Assembly (NCBI RefSeq): GCF_012913485.1
Contig: NZ_CP051774.1
Coordinates: 2,666,001-2,730,000 of the forward strand
Source: Luteolibacter luteus
GTDB taxonomy: Bacteria > Verrucomicrobiota > Verrucomicrobiia > Verrucomicrobiales > Akkermansiaceae
Length of the DNA: 64,000 nt
Direction: 5' to 3'
Position 1 is the stretch's first letter. Each line of letters begins with the position of its first letter. The translations under genes and the position numbers were made by a program. Shown in pieces: positions 16,531-25,096 of this stretch. Below the pieces are notes generated by a model. That model was not told the origin of the DNA. It made no database searches and worked only from the letters and a program-made list of their open reading frames with translations.

Positions 16531-18507
16531 TCACATCACCTCCCACACCGCCAGAAACTCGCTGGCCTGTCCCGGATCATTCAAAATCACCGCCCCTCCC
16601 TGCAGCGTTCCGCCACCAAGCGAGGAAACATCCCCCGCCCGATCCTTCCGCAGGATCTTCAATCGTCCCATCCGGTTCGGCGCGGATTTCTTCAAAAGTT
16701 CCAAGGCCACCCTGCCCATCGTCATCCGGACATTCAGCTCCACGACATGCTTCAAGGCCAGTGACCCGTCCCGCAGGCGATGGACCATCGCATCCACTCC
16801 CAGTGGCCCCACATATCCCGGCAACAGCTTCGCAAGCGCCGCCGGGATCTTCTCCTGATACCACTTCATCACCTTCGCCTCGCGGTGCAGGAATGCCGCG
16901 ACCTCCGGATCAAGCATGCTGGCCCATTTCGGCGAGACACGGCTGCCCTGAAAACGGCCTGCGGCATCATTATCCATCACGGTCAGCCCGATCAATTCCA
17001 CCTCTCCCTTCGCGCCCATCTCATAGAGCGCGGAGAAATCCGTCACGCGCTCCAACCATGGCTCGATGATCACGGACCCATGCGCCGCGATGGTGTTCTT
17101 CAACCAATTCCGCGTCGGCTCCTCCGGACTCTCGGAGTTGATCCGCTTGTGCCCGCGCCCGGCATGCGAGAAGGCCGCCTTCGCCAGAGCCTGTCCCGAT
17201 TCCAAGCAGCGCTCCACCGCCGCAAGCGCCTCATCCACCGTCCGGCAAATCGTTCCACTCTCTTCGCCCAGGCCAAGCAACTCTTCCAGCCGGATCCCGA
17301 TGACTTTCGAGAACCACTCCGCGGGCGAAGCCTCCCGCCAATGCCACGGCACACGCGGCGACATCTGTCCCGCAAATTCCTTCAGCAGGGCACTCGCATC
17401 CGGCGACCACGCCCACGGCCTCAGGCCACCAAGCTTGCGCTCGCGGAGGTCCGCTATGGTCACGAGCTCCGGGAGATCAAAGCCAGCACGCTTGAGCTCC
17501 GCGAGATGCTCGCGCGATGGGGGCTTGCGCAAGATCGCCACGTCATCCTTGCGGCACCAGCCGGTCACCAGCATCTCCAGATCCTGCTCCAGCGAGAGCT
17601 CATTCTTGGTCGGCTGATAGCGCCCCGACATCGCGTGCGACTCGGCATTCGGATTGAACCAATTCACCACCGGCGTGCGTCCCCGCGATTGGTCGCAGAT
17701 CTCCAGGTGCCGGATGAAATCTTCGTCGATCCCCGCCAGCCTCCTGCCCTCCGCATTGAAGGGAGCCAGCCCTTTCGCCCGCGCCGGACTCAGCGGAAAG
17801 GAGAGCATCTTGCGATACGACTCCCAATCGCTACCTCCCTGCTCCTTCCAGCGCCGGAACCACTTCACGCCATGGCCGACATGGCCGATCTCATCCTGAT
17901 AGATCTTCTCCAGCACCGCCGCGGTGGAGTTGTCACCCGCCTGACGGAAGAGCGAGGCATAGTGTTTCGAGAAATCCAGGTTCGCTTGCTCGAAGGTGAG
18001 ATTCAGCCGCGTGACAAAGTCCATCGGCGTCTCCATCGGCGCGATGATCCGCCAGAAGTAATCGTTCACCGGCAGCTCGCCGAATTCGATGCCGCATTCC
18101 CGCATGCGCCGCACGTACATCAGCGTGTGCATCTGCTCCTCGCGCATCGCCTCATAGACTCCGGCGCGATATTCCTTCGGTGCATCCGGGAACTTGAGCA
18201 ACACCAGCGCCATCAGCTCGGCGGCAAGAAGCTCGTGGTTCGCCAGGAAATGAAGCATCACCCCGCGCTCCCGGTCGTCATCGAGGCGATGGATCCCGGG
18301 AAAATCGACACGTACGCCTTTCGCATGGATGCGCAGCTCTTTGGGCCTGCCCGGCCTTTCCGGCGTTGCGATCGCAGCGCCAGGCGCATCATCCGAGATC
18401 GCCTTCGGAGCAAGCCGCAGCTTTTCCTCCAGCGTCTCCGCGAAGAGGATGCGTTCGGCGGCTTCGCGCATCTGCATGCCTTCGACCATGGAGAGTTCAG
18501 GCAGCAA
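16531..18507 (-). CDS. DUF455 ferritin-like domain fused to an ATP-grasp-like domain
   Basis: 658 residues. The N-terminal third is a DUF455-type ferritin-like helical bundle with candidate metal ligands Glu97, Glu124, His127, Glu173, Glu206 and His209 (motifs HELLAAELM, REEQMH, QDEIGH). The C-terminal half resembles ATP-grasp enzymes: a nucleotide-contacting IIEPWLER segment and a terminal VELNVRMTMG motif like the metal-binding E-x-N-x-R of that fold. A di-iron-type domain joined to a carboxylate-amine ligase-like domain is unusual; the reaction is unknown. It starts 9 nt after rlmN and is probably co-transcribed with it. Confidence 0.72.
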   Translation of the reverse strand: MLPELSMVEGMQMREAAERILFAETLEEKLRLAPKAISDDAPGAAIATPERPGRPKELRIHAKGVRVDFPGIHRLDDDRERGVMLHFLANHELLAAELMALVLLKFPDAPKEYRAGVYEAMREEQMHTLMYVRRMRECGIEFGELPVNDYFWRIIAPMETPMDFVTRLNLTFEQANLDFSKHYASLFRQAGDNSTAAVLEKIYQDEIGHVGHGVKWFRRWKEQGGSDWESYRKMLSFPLSPARAKGLAPFNAEGRRLAGIDEDFIRHLEICDQSRGRTPVVNWFNPNAESHAMSGRYQPTKNELSLEQDLEMLVTGWCRKDDVAILRKPPSREHLAELKRAGFDLPELVTIADLRERKLGGLRPWAWSPDASALLKEFAGQMSPRVPWHWREASPAEWFSKVIGIRLEELLGLGEESGTICRTVDEALAAVERCLESGQALAKAAFSHAGRGHKRINSESPEEPTRNWLKNTIAAHGSVIIEPWLERVTDFSALYEMGAKGEVELIGLTVMDNDAAGRFQGSRVSPKWASMLDPEVAAFLHREAKVMKWYQEKIPAALAKLLPGYVGPLGVDAMVHRLRDGSLALKHVVELNVRMTMGRVALELLKKSAPNRMGRLKILRKDRAGDVSSLGGGTLQGGAVILNDPGQASEFLAVWEVM

Positions 18508-18516
18508 TGCGACTCT

Positions 18517-19650
18517 TCAAAGACGGGCCGAGGCCTTGATCTTCTCCGCCTTCAACTGCCCGCAGCCCGCAGCCACATCAATCCCGCGGCGCTGGCGGAA
18601 GGTGCAGGGGAAACCGGCATCCAGCAAGATGCGCTGGAATTCATATCCCGCCGCCTCGCCCGCCGGAGTTCCGGAGAAGCCACCAGTCGGATTGAGCGGG
18701 ATCAGATTCACGTGCCCATCGATTCCCTCGAGCAGTGCCGCGAGCCGGCGCGCGGTATCGGGCGAATCATTCTTCCCGGCGATCAGGGTCCACTCGAAGA
18801 AGATCCGCTTTCCCGTGATCTCGCCGTATTTCCGGCATGCCGCGATGAGCTCCGCGAGCGACCACTTCTTGCTCGCGGGAACGAGCGCGGAGCGCTCCTC
18901 CTCCGTCGATCCGTGCAGGCTTACCGCAAGACGATAGGGCCTGCCCTCTTCCGCAAGCCGCATGATCCCGGGAACCACACCCACCGTGCTGATCGAAATC
19001 CGTGCGGGTCCGATCCCGATACCCCGAACGTTCGAAATGATATCAAGCGCCCGGATGACCGAGTCGTAATTATGCAGGGGTTCACCCATGCCCATCAGCA
19101 CGAGATTCCGCAAGCGGCGGCCCGGCTGGGTAGCTTCCAGCACCCGGCGGGCATGCAGCACCTGCGCGACAATCTCGCCGGGACGCAGGTGGCGGGCAAA
19201 GCCCATCTGTCCGGTGGCGCAGAAGACACAGCCCATGGCACAGCCTGCCTGGCTGCTGACGCAGGCCGTATGGCGGCCATCATAGCCCATCAGCACTGTT
19301 TCCGTGGTCTGGCCATCGCGATGCCGCAGCAGGAACTTCCGCGTCAGACCATCGCTGCTGTGGGTCTCGTCCACTACCACCGGCGCATCGAGAAAGAAGG
19401 ACTTGTCCTCGCCCACGTGGGCTTCCACCCAGCGCTTCAGCGGCGGCGAAAAATCCCGGGAGGCCAGATCAAGCGCCCCTTCCCGCTGCACCGCACGCCA
19501 CAGCGCCTTCGCGTGGTGGGCATTGATCCCGCCGGCGGACAGCTCCGCCTCGATCTCACGCAGGGAGAGATCATGCAGCGATCTGGAGGCGGTGGCAGTC
19601 ATCGGGACGGCCCCTCCATCGGCGGGCGGCGTGTCCGCTTCAAGTCTCAT
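18517..19650 (-). CDS. rlmN: 23S rRNA (adenine2503-C2)/tRNA (adenine37-C2) methyltransferase RlmN
   Basis: 377 residues. The radical-SAM cluster motif C137-x3-C141-x2-C144 lies in SSQAGCAMGCVFCATGQMG. Further family motifs are NLVLMGMGEPLHNYD and LHGSTEEERS, and a C-terminal Cys in DVAAGCGQL acts as the methyl-carrying residue. The enzyme methylates C2 of A2503 in 23S rRNA and A37 in some tRNAs. An alternative start at Met17 would remove a non-conserved N-terminal stretch. It leads into the DUF455/ATP-grasp gene and is divergent from the metalloprotease at 19892. Confidence 0.95.
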   Translation of the reverse strand: MRLEADTPPADGGAVPMTATASRSLHDLSLREIEAELSAGGINAHHAKALWRAVQREGALDLASRDFSPPLKRWVEAHVGEDKSFFLDAPVVVDETHSSDGLTRKFLLRHRDGQTTETVLMGYDGRHTACVSSQAGCAMGCVFCATGQMGFARHLRPGEIVAQVLHARRVLEATQPGRRLRNLVLMGMGEPLHNYDSVIRALDIISNVRGIGIGPARISISTVGVVPGIMRLAEEGRPYRLAVSLHGSTEEERSALVPASKKWSLAELIAACRKYGEITGKRIFFEWTLIAGKNDSPDTARRLAALLEGIDGHVNLIPLNPTGGFSGTPAGEAAGYEFQRILLDAGFPCTFRQRRGIDVAAGCGQLKAEKIKASARL

Positions 19651-19891
19651 TTATGGAGGCGACGCTAACCGTTCTTTGTCAGGAAATGAAGCGCACTCGT
19701 CCCGACTTGGGTCCGAATCGTCACTTTCGATGAGCGGATTGAAGCAACAAAGAGATAGTTTCTTCATCAAGAGTTCACAATCCGGACCCAGTGTTCCGCT
19801 TGAACAGAGGTGGAATTTTGGAAAAATCCGGCCTTCAGTTCCGTTAAATCGCGCCGCCTCTTCTCCGGCTAAACCCGCCTCCTTCTTTCCC

Positions 19892-21160
19892 GTGAAGCCC
19901 TATCCACGTACTATCACCACCCTCGCAGCCGCTGCCGCCATTCTAAGCGCTCCGGCATGGGCACGCACTTGGACGGATACCCAAGGCCGGCAGATCGAGG
20001 CGACGCTGGTGGACTCGAACGACACGGAAGTCATCCTCCAGCTGGATTCGAACAATGAGATCTTCCGCTTGCCGCTGGCCAAGCTCTCCGCCGAGGACCT
20101 GAAATTCCTCGGCAAGAAAGCTCCGGCGGTCCCGGACAAGGGCGCCCCTGTTCCCCCCAAGAAGGAGCTTCCTCCGAAGCCGGGTCCGGCAGCACCCGCC
20201 GGCGAGCTCAATTTCAATGCTCCCTGGCCCCAAACCGTGAAATTCGACGCGGATCCGCAGATCCAGACGATCACCGAGGACAAGGAGACCAAGAAATTCA
20301 TCTACGAAAGCTCGAACTACCGCTTCATCTGCAATGTCCGTCTTTCCCAGTCGGTGGTGAAGGGCTTCGCGGTAATGTTCGAATCCAGCTACAACTACTG
20401 CCGCGCCCTGCCGCTGGCGATTTCCGGCGGATCGAAGACCGATGGGAAATATCTGATCCTGCTTTTCGAAACGAAGGAGCAGTACGTGGAAGCGGGCGGA
20501 CCACCCACCAGCGCGGGCGTTTACATGCCGGGCCGCAATACCGTGATGGTCCCTCTGACCAGCCTGGGCGTACGCCCCGTGGGCAGCAGCTACATGCTGG
20601 ACCGCGACAAGGCGAACGGCACGCTGGTCCACGAAATCACTCACCAGCTCACTCCCGGACCCTACTACAGCCGCGGCGCGATGGGTTGGTTCAGCGAAGG
20701 CCTGGCAGAGTATGTCACCGCCACTCCCTACCGCTCCGGGGTTTTCAAGGTGAAGTCGAACTTCGACGACATCGTGGCCTACGCCACCGGCTACGGGAAG
20801 GATGACACCCGCGGCCGCGCGCTCGGCGAGAAGATCTCCGCACCGGCGCTGAAAGACTTCATGCTGATGAGCTACGGCAACTTCACGGGGCCGCGCGCAA
20901 ACTTCAACTACGGCTTCGGCCTGATCCTTACGACCTACTTCCTGCACCTTGATGGCAATGGCGACGCCGCCCGCGCCAAGAAATTCCTGCAAGCCCTGCG
21001 CGCCGGAAAAAGTGGCCAGGAGGCCATCGATGTGTTGCTCGATGGCCGCAGTTACGAGGAAATGCAGGACGCCATCTCGAAGGCATGGAAGCGCAAGCGC
21101 GTGGAAATCGAGTGGGACGGCACCAGTTCCATGACCGACGAGGAAGAGTCGGACGAGTGA
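19892..21160 (+). CDS. Secreted SHD1-domain gluzincin metalloprotease-like protein
   Basis: 422 residues. A signal peptide (ITTLAAAAAILSAPAWA) is followed by an SHD1-like beta domain (RTWTDTQGRQIEATLVD...LPLAKLSAEDLKFL), a module common in secreted Planctomycetes and Verrucomicrobia proteins. A Pro/Lys-rich linker follows, then a peptidase-MA-like domain with HEITH (247-251) and a downstream WFSEGLAEYV glutamate, the gluzincin zinc signature. It probably acts in the periplasm or outside the cell. GTG at 19892 is chosen because it opens the signal peptide. The last 109 nt overlap the 3' end of the convergent HupE-like gene. Confidence 0.82.
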   Translation: MKPYPRTITTLAAAAAILSAPAWARTWTDTQGRQIEATLVDSNDTEVILQLDSNNEIFRLPLAKLSAEDLKFLGKKAPAVPDKGAPVPPKKELPPKPGPAAPAGELNFNAPWPQTVKFDADPQIQTITEDKETKKFIYESSNYRFICNVRLSQSVVKGFAVMFESSYNYCRALPLAISGGSKTDGKYLILLFETKEQYVEAGGPPTSAGVYMPGRNTVMVPLTSLGVRPVGSSYMLDRDKANGTLVHEITHQLTPGPYYSRGAMGWFSEGLAEYVTATPYRSGVFKVKSNFDDIVAYATGYGKDDTRGRALGEKISAPALKDFMLMSYGNFTGPRANFNYGFGLILTTYFLHLDGNGDAARAKKFLQALRAGKSGQEAIDVLLDGRSYEEMQDAISKAWKRKRVEIEWDGTSSMTDEEESDE

Positions 21161-22290
21161 TAGAGCTTCACGCGCTCCGCAAACCATACGAGCCCCGCAA
21201 TCGCCAGCCCCACACAGGCCCAGCGGCGAAAGTGCGGCCACGCCCGGCTTTCGCTCCAACCCACGGTGAGGCTCCACGCGAGGAAAAGAACGAGGAGCTG
21301 ACCGGCCTCCACGCCGAGGTTCGCGGAGATCAGCGTGGGAAGGAAACCTTCACCCGGACGGATCCACGCTGAAAGAGCCCCGGCGAAGCCCATCCCGTGG
21401 ATCAGCCCGAAGGCGAAGACCAGCCAGAGGCGCCAGGTGCGCGCCTCCTTCACGAAGAGATTCTCCACCGCCAGGGCGGTGATGCTCAGCGCGATCATCG
21501 GCTCCACGATCCAGCGCGGGACCTCGACCCAGCCAAGTGCGGCGAGGCCCAGTGTAATGGTGTGCGCTGCGGTGAAAGCGAGGGATTGTTTGAGCAGCGC
21601 CTGCCAACGGCGCTGGAGCAGGAAAATTCCGAGCACGAAGAGGAGATGATCCAGCCCGCCCATCACATGCTTCACCCCGACGTGAAAGGCGACCGCAATC
21701 GGATTCTGTCCCTGCTCCACCACTACGGGTGCCGATGGTTCCACAGGCTTGGTGAAGAGCACCACTTCGCCACCGGGCGGCACCGTAAGGTAGGTGGATT
21801 CGCCTCCGGAAGGAGAAGGCATCTTCACCACCAGGTCCGGGTGATCCCCGCCTGCCATCGAGACCTTGACCGTTTCGATATTCCCCACCGGCTCGACGAG
21901 CGCATGGAAGTAGGCGCCATCATTGAGGAGCGATGGGAAATTCGCGGGATCGGCTTTGAAATCGGGAAAGGAGATCTTCCATTCCAAAGGACCCGTCTCC
22001 GAGCGGAAGCCGAGCGACTCCTGCAGGTATCTCTCGGCCTCTTGGCAGAGACGCTGTTGCTCTTCTCGCGGAAGCTTCACCAGCCAGTCCCGCGTCGGCT
22101 GTGGAGCGGCGACATCATTCCGGGTGGCCGGATCGGCATACCCCGCATCGAAAAGGATCTCCAGCTTCCAAGACCCCTGATCGGCCTGAAATTCGCCATA
22201 GAGTTGCTTCACCACATGCGCCGCCAGCGGCTGGACGCAAAAGAGAAACGAACAGAGCACCCAGAAGCTCGGCCACCGAAAAATGGACAT
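21052..22290 (-). CDS. HupE/UreJ-family membrane protein with secreted N-terminal domain
   Basis: 412 residues from the ATG at 22290, which gives a clean signal peptide (MSIFRWPSFWVLCSFLFC); an in-frame ATG at 22338 is the alternative. An extracytoplasmic domain of about 180 residues precedes a C-terminal HupE/UreJ-like membrane domain: GVKHVMGGLDHLLFVLGIFLL, AFTAAHTITLGLAALG, and FGLIHGMGFAG with conserved His residues. The family is linked to nickel or cobalt handling or to unknown transport. The Ser-rich C-terminal tail of about 36 residues is encoded antisense to the end of the metalloprotease gene. Confidence 0.78.
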   Translation of the reverse strand: MSIFRWPSFWVLCSFLFCVQPLAAHVVKQLYGEFQADQGSWKLEILFDAGYADPATRNDVAAPQPTRDWLVKLPREEQQRLCQEAERYLQESLGFRSETGPLEWKISFPDFKADPANFPSLLNDGAYFHALVEPVGNIETVKVSMAGGDHPDLVVKMPSPSGGESTYLTVPPGGEVVLFTKPVEPSAPVVVEQGQNPIAVAFHVGVKHVMGGLDHLLFVLGIFLLQRRWQALLKQSLAFTAAHTITLGLAALGWVEVPRWIVEPMIALSITALAVENLFVKEARTWRLWLVFAFGLIHGMGFAGALSAWIRPGEGFLPTLISANLGVEAGQLLVLFLAWSLTVGWSESRAWPHFRRWACVGLAIAGLVWFAERVKLYHSSDSSSSVMELVPSHSISTRLRFHAFEMASCISS

Positions 22291-22300
22291 TATTGGACAC

Positions 22301-22316
22301 TTTATTGACCAATAAA
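22301..22316. promoter_or_regulatory. 16-bp palindrome in the HupE-like/GH95 divergent region
   Basis: TTTATTG and CAATAAA arms flank a 2-nt centre, an AT-rich palindrome in a 97-nt divergent intergenic region of a GC-rich genome. Further CCAATA/TATTGG half-sites lie at about 22290-22298. It may be an operator serving the HupE-like gene, the fucosidase, or both. If the upstream ATG at 22338 were the true start of the HupE-like gene, the site would be inside it. Confidence 0.4.
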
Positions 22317-22387
22317 CGCTATTTTTGCCGATATTCATGCTAGATCTTGTTCTCCGGCTAGGTAATGAAATGAGCTTACCTTAACAG

Positions 22388-25039
22388 ATGAAGCGCGTTC
22401 TCTTTCCCTCCTGCTTCGCGGTATGCCTCGCCACGGCATCCGTAGCTTCTCCTCTCGAACTTCGCTACGGGCAACCCGCCAAGGCATGGGAGAGCGACGC
22501 GCTGCCGGTCGGCAACGGACGGATCGGGGCGATGATCTTTGGAGACCCATCGAAAGAGCGGATTCAGTTCAACGACATCACCCTGTGGACCGGAGGCGAG
22601 AACCTGTCCGGAGGCTATGACGTGGAGGAATTCGGCAGCTATCAGAATTTCGGGGATCTCTTCATCGAGACCGATGGCGCGCCGCAATCCGCGACATCAC
22701 GCACGATCAGCAGCCCGAGCGGGCAGAAGCCCTTCTACGATGCGGAGGGCGTGAGCGCCGCGGGCGATGGCAAGGCCGCCACGAAATGGTGTGTCGAACA
22801 TGGAGGAAAGGAGGTCGTCTGGCAGGCAGATCTCGATGCCCCTGAAGCTATCGCACGCTACACTTTCACCGCGGGTCCGGATGTTGCCGAGCGCGATCCC
22901 GGAACCTGGCGCTTCGAGGGATCGATGGACGGAAAGGCATGGCTGACCCTTCATGAAATGAAGGACCAACCACCGATGGCACAGCGCGGCGAGTCGAAGG
23001 CCTTCGACTCGAAAAACAAGATCGCCTACCCGCACTACCGATTCGTCTTCAGCCCGACCAAGGTCCCGCATTTCCAACTCGGGGAGATCGCTTTGGGCGA
23101 CACCGCAAACACGAGCGCCGCGCCGGAGGGCTACCAGCGGGTGCTCGACCTTGCGACCGGAGTTCACCGTGCCTCTTGGAAATCGGGGGGAGCCGAGATT
23201 GTGCGCGAGACCTTCGCGAGCCATCCGGACGACGTGATCGTGATTCATTACCGCTCCACTGGAAAGCTGGGCGGGAAAATCCGCCTGGCCGGAGCCCATG
23301 GCGAGACCACGAGTTCTGAAGGTGGACTTCTTTCTTTCTCGGATAGTCTTTCGAACAAGCTGCGTTATGCGGCTCAAGTGTCAGCTGTCACCGATGGCGG
23401 CACGATTATGGCGGAGGAGGGAGCCTTGCGCTTCAAGGACACGAATGTGCTGACCCTGGTGCTCTCCGCGGGGACCGACTATGCGATGGATCCGGCGAAG
23501 AAGTTCCGCTCCGGTATCGATCCGGTGAAATCCGTGGCCGGGAAAGCAAAGCTGGCGCTGGCACGCAAGTACGATGACCTTCGTAGCCGCCATCTTGCCG
23601 ACTTCTCCCCGCTGATGGATCGTGTGGCACTCGATCTGGGCACCGGAAAGGATGAGGACACCAAGGCCCGGCTCGAAGCGTACAAGGGAGGCGCTGAAGA
23701 CCCGGCCTTGGAAGCGCTGATGTTCCAGTATGGCCGCTACATGCTCATCTCATCCTCGCGTGATTCCTTGCCCGCCAATCTTCAGGGCCTCTGGAACGAC
23801 AGCAACAAGCCCGCTTGGTTCGCAGATTACCATACGAACATCAATATCCAGATGAACTACTGGCAGGCGGAGCCGGCGAATCTGGCCGAGTGTGCGAAGC
23901 CCCTGCACGAATGGGTGACGGCGTCGGTTCCGGGAAGCCGCGAGGCCACGGTGAAGGCCTTTGGCGCGAAGACTCCCGGCTGGACCATGCGAACCTCCGT
24001 GAACCCCTTCGGCGGGAACGGCTGGGAGTGGAACCTGCCATCTTCCGCGTGGCTGGCGCGGCACTTTTGGGAGTCCTATGCCTTCACTGGCGACAAAGCC
24101 TTCCTTGAGAAGCAGGCATGGCCCATCTTTGAAGGCGTGTCCGAATTCTGGCTCGATCATCTAGTCGAGAAGGATAGAAAGCTGGTGGTACCGAAGGGAT
24201 GGTCTCCGGAACACGGCCCGCGCGAAGACGGCGTGGCGCACGACCAGCAGATCGTGTGGGACCTCTTCACCTTCACGCTCGAAGCGGCGAAGGAGCTCAG
24301 GATCGACAACGCGCTGACCAAGAAGATCACTGCGGCTCGCGAGAAGCTGCTCGGCCCACAGATCGGATCATGGGGCCAACTCATGGAGTGGACGAGCGAA
24401 CGGCCGGATCTTGAGAAGAGCGGCCATCGCCATACCTCGCATCTCTACGCGGTGTATCCGGGAAACCAGATCAGCCTGAGCAAGACGCCTGAGCTGGCGA
24501 AAGCTGCGGCGCTCTCCCTCGAAACGCGCGGGACCTCCGGGGACTCGCGCCGCTCCTGGACTTGGGCATGGCGCACGGCCCTGTGGGCACGACTGGGCAA
24601 TGGCGACAAGGCGCAGGCCATGATCCGCGGCCTGCTCACACACAACACCCTCGATAATCTCTTCACCACGCACCCGCCCTTCCAGATCGATGGCAACCTC
24701 GGAATCACCGGCGGCATCTGCGAGATGCTCCTGCAATCCCACGCCGGCGAGGTCGCGATCCTGCCAACACTGCCGAAGGGCTGGCCGAACGGCTCGTTCA
24801 AGGGCCTGCGAGCGCGCGGGGGCTTCGAGGTGGATGCGGAGTGGAAGAACGGCACCCTCTCAACCACGAGCGTGAAATCGGCGCTTGGGAAGGAATTGGT
24901 TCTCCGCCTCCCAGGCAATCCGGCGAAAATCAAGCTGACACGCGACGATGGAAAATCTGCCGAACTCACGGCGAAAGAGGGCGTATTCCGCCTGCCAACC
25001 ACCAAGGGTGGAGCATACCAGGTCACACTTCCGAACTGA
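22388..25039 (+). CDS. Secreted GH95 alpha-L-fucosidase
   Basis: 883 residues with an N-terminal signal peptide ([20 protein letters not shown]). GH95 hallmarks are present: [14 protein letters not shown] and [10 protein letters not shown] at the start of the N domain; [12 protein letters not shown], where Asn484 and Asn486 match the catalytic Asn pair of the Bifidobacterium enzyme AfcA; GWSPEHG with the acid Glu608; and FQIDGNLG with Asp768. Between about 100 and 235 an extra beta-rich domain resembling an F5/F8-type carbohydrate-binding module interrupts the N domain. The family hydrolyses alpha-1,2-L-fucosides, with some members acting on L-galactosides. It probably works in the periplasm or at the cell surface. 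Confidence 0.93.
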   Translation: MKRVLFPSCFAVCLATASVASPLELRYGQPAKAWESDALPVGNGRIGAMIFGDPSKERIQFNDITLWTGGENLSGGYDVEEFGSYQNFGDLFIETDGAPQSATSRTISSPSGQKPFYDAEGVSAAGDGKAATKWCVEHGGKEVVWQADLDAPEAIARYTFTAGPDVAERDPGTWRFEGSMDGKAWLTLHEMKDQPPMAQRGESKAFDSKNKIAYPHYRFVFSPTKVPHFQLGEIALGDTANTSAAPEGYQRVLDLATGVHRASWKSGGAEIVRETFASHPDDVIVIHYRSTGKLGGKIRLAGAHGETTSSEGGLLSFSDSLSNKLRYAAQVSAVTDGGTIMAEEGALRFKDTNVLTLVLSAGTDYAMDPAKKFRSGIDPVKSVAGKAKLALARKYDDLRSRHLADFSPLMDRVALDLGTGKDEDTKARLEAYKGGAEDPALEALMFQYGRYMLISSSRDSLPANLQGLWNDSNKPAWFADYHTNINIQMNYWQAEPANLAECAKPLHEWVTASVPGSREATVKAFGAKTPGWTMRTSVNPFGGNGWEWNLPSSAWLARHFWESYAFTGDKAFLEKQAWPIFEGVSEFWLDHLVEKDRKLVVPKGWSPEHGPREDGVAHDQQIVWDLFTFTLEAAKELRIDNALTKKITAAREKLLGPQIGSWGQLMEWTSERPDLEKSGHRHTSHLYAVYPGNQISLSKTPELAKAAALSLETRGTSGDSRRSWTWAWRTALWARLGNGDKAQAMIRGLLTHNTLDNLFTTHPPFQIDGNLGITGGICEMLLQSHAGEVAILPTLPKGWPNGSFKGLRARGGFEVDAEWKNGTLSTTSVKSALGKELVLRLPGNPAKIKLTRDDGKSAELTAKEGVFRLPTTKGGAYQVTLPN

Positions 25040-25096
25040 ACCTAGGTCCAAAGTCGGATTGACCCTACACGGCAAGGCGCGCTGACATGGAGCCCC

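Noticed and set aside
16780-19668. 962-residue plus-strand open frame
   Set aside because: It runs antisense through the DUF455/ATP-grasp gene and rlmN; its His/Arg-rich composition is that of a shadow frame.
22291-22338. Earlier ATG for the HupE-like gene
   Set aside because: It would put 16 polar residues before the signal peptide and place the palindrome inside the gene; kept only as an alternative.
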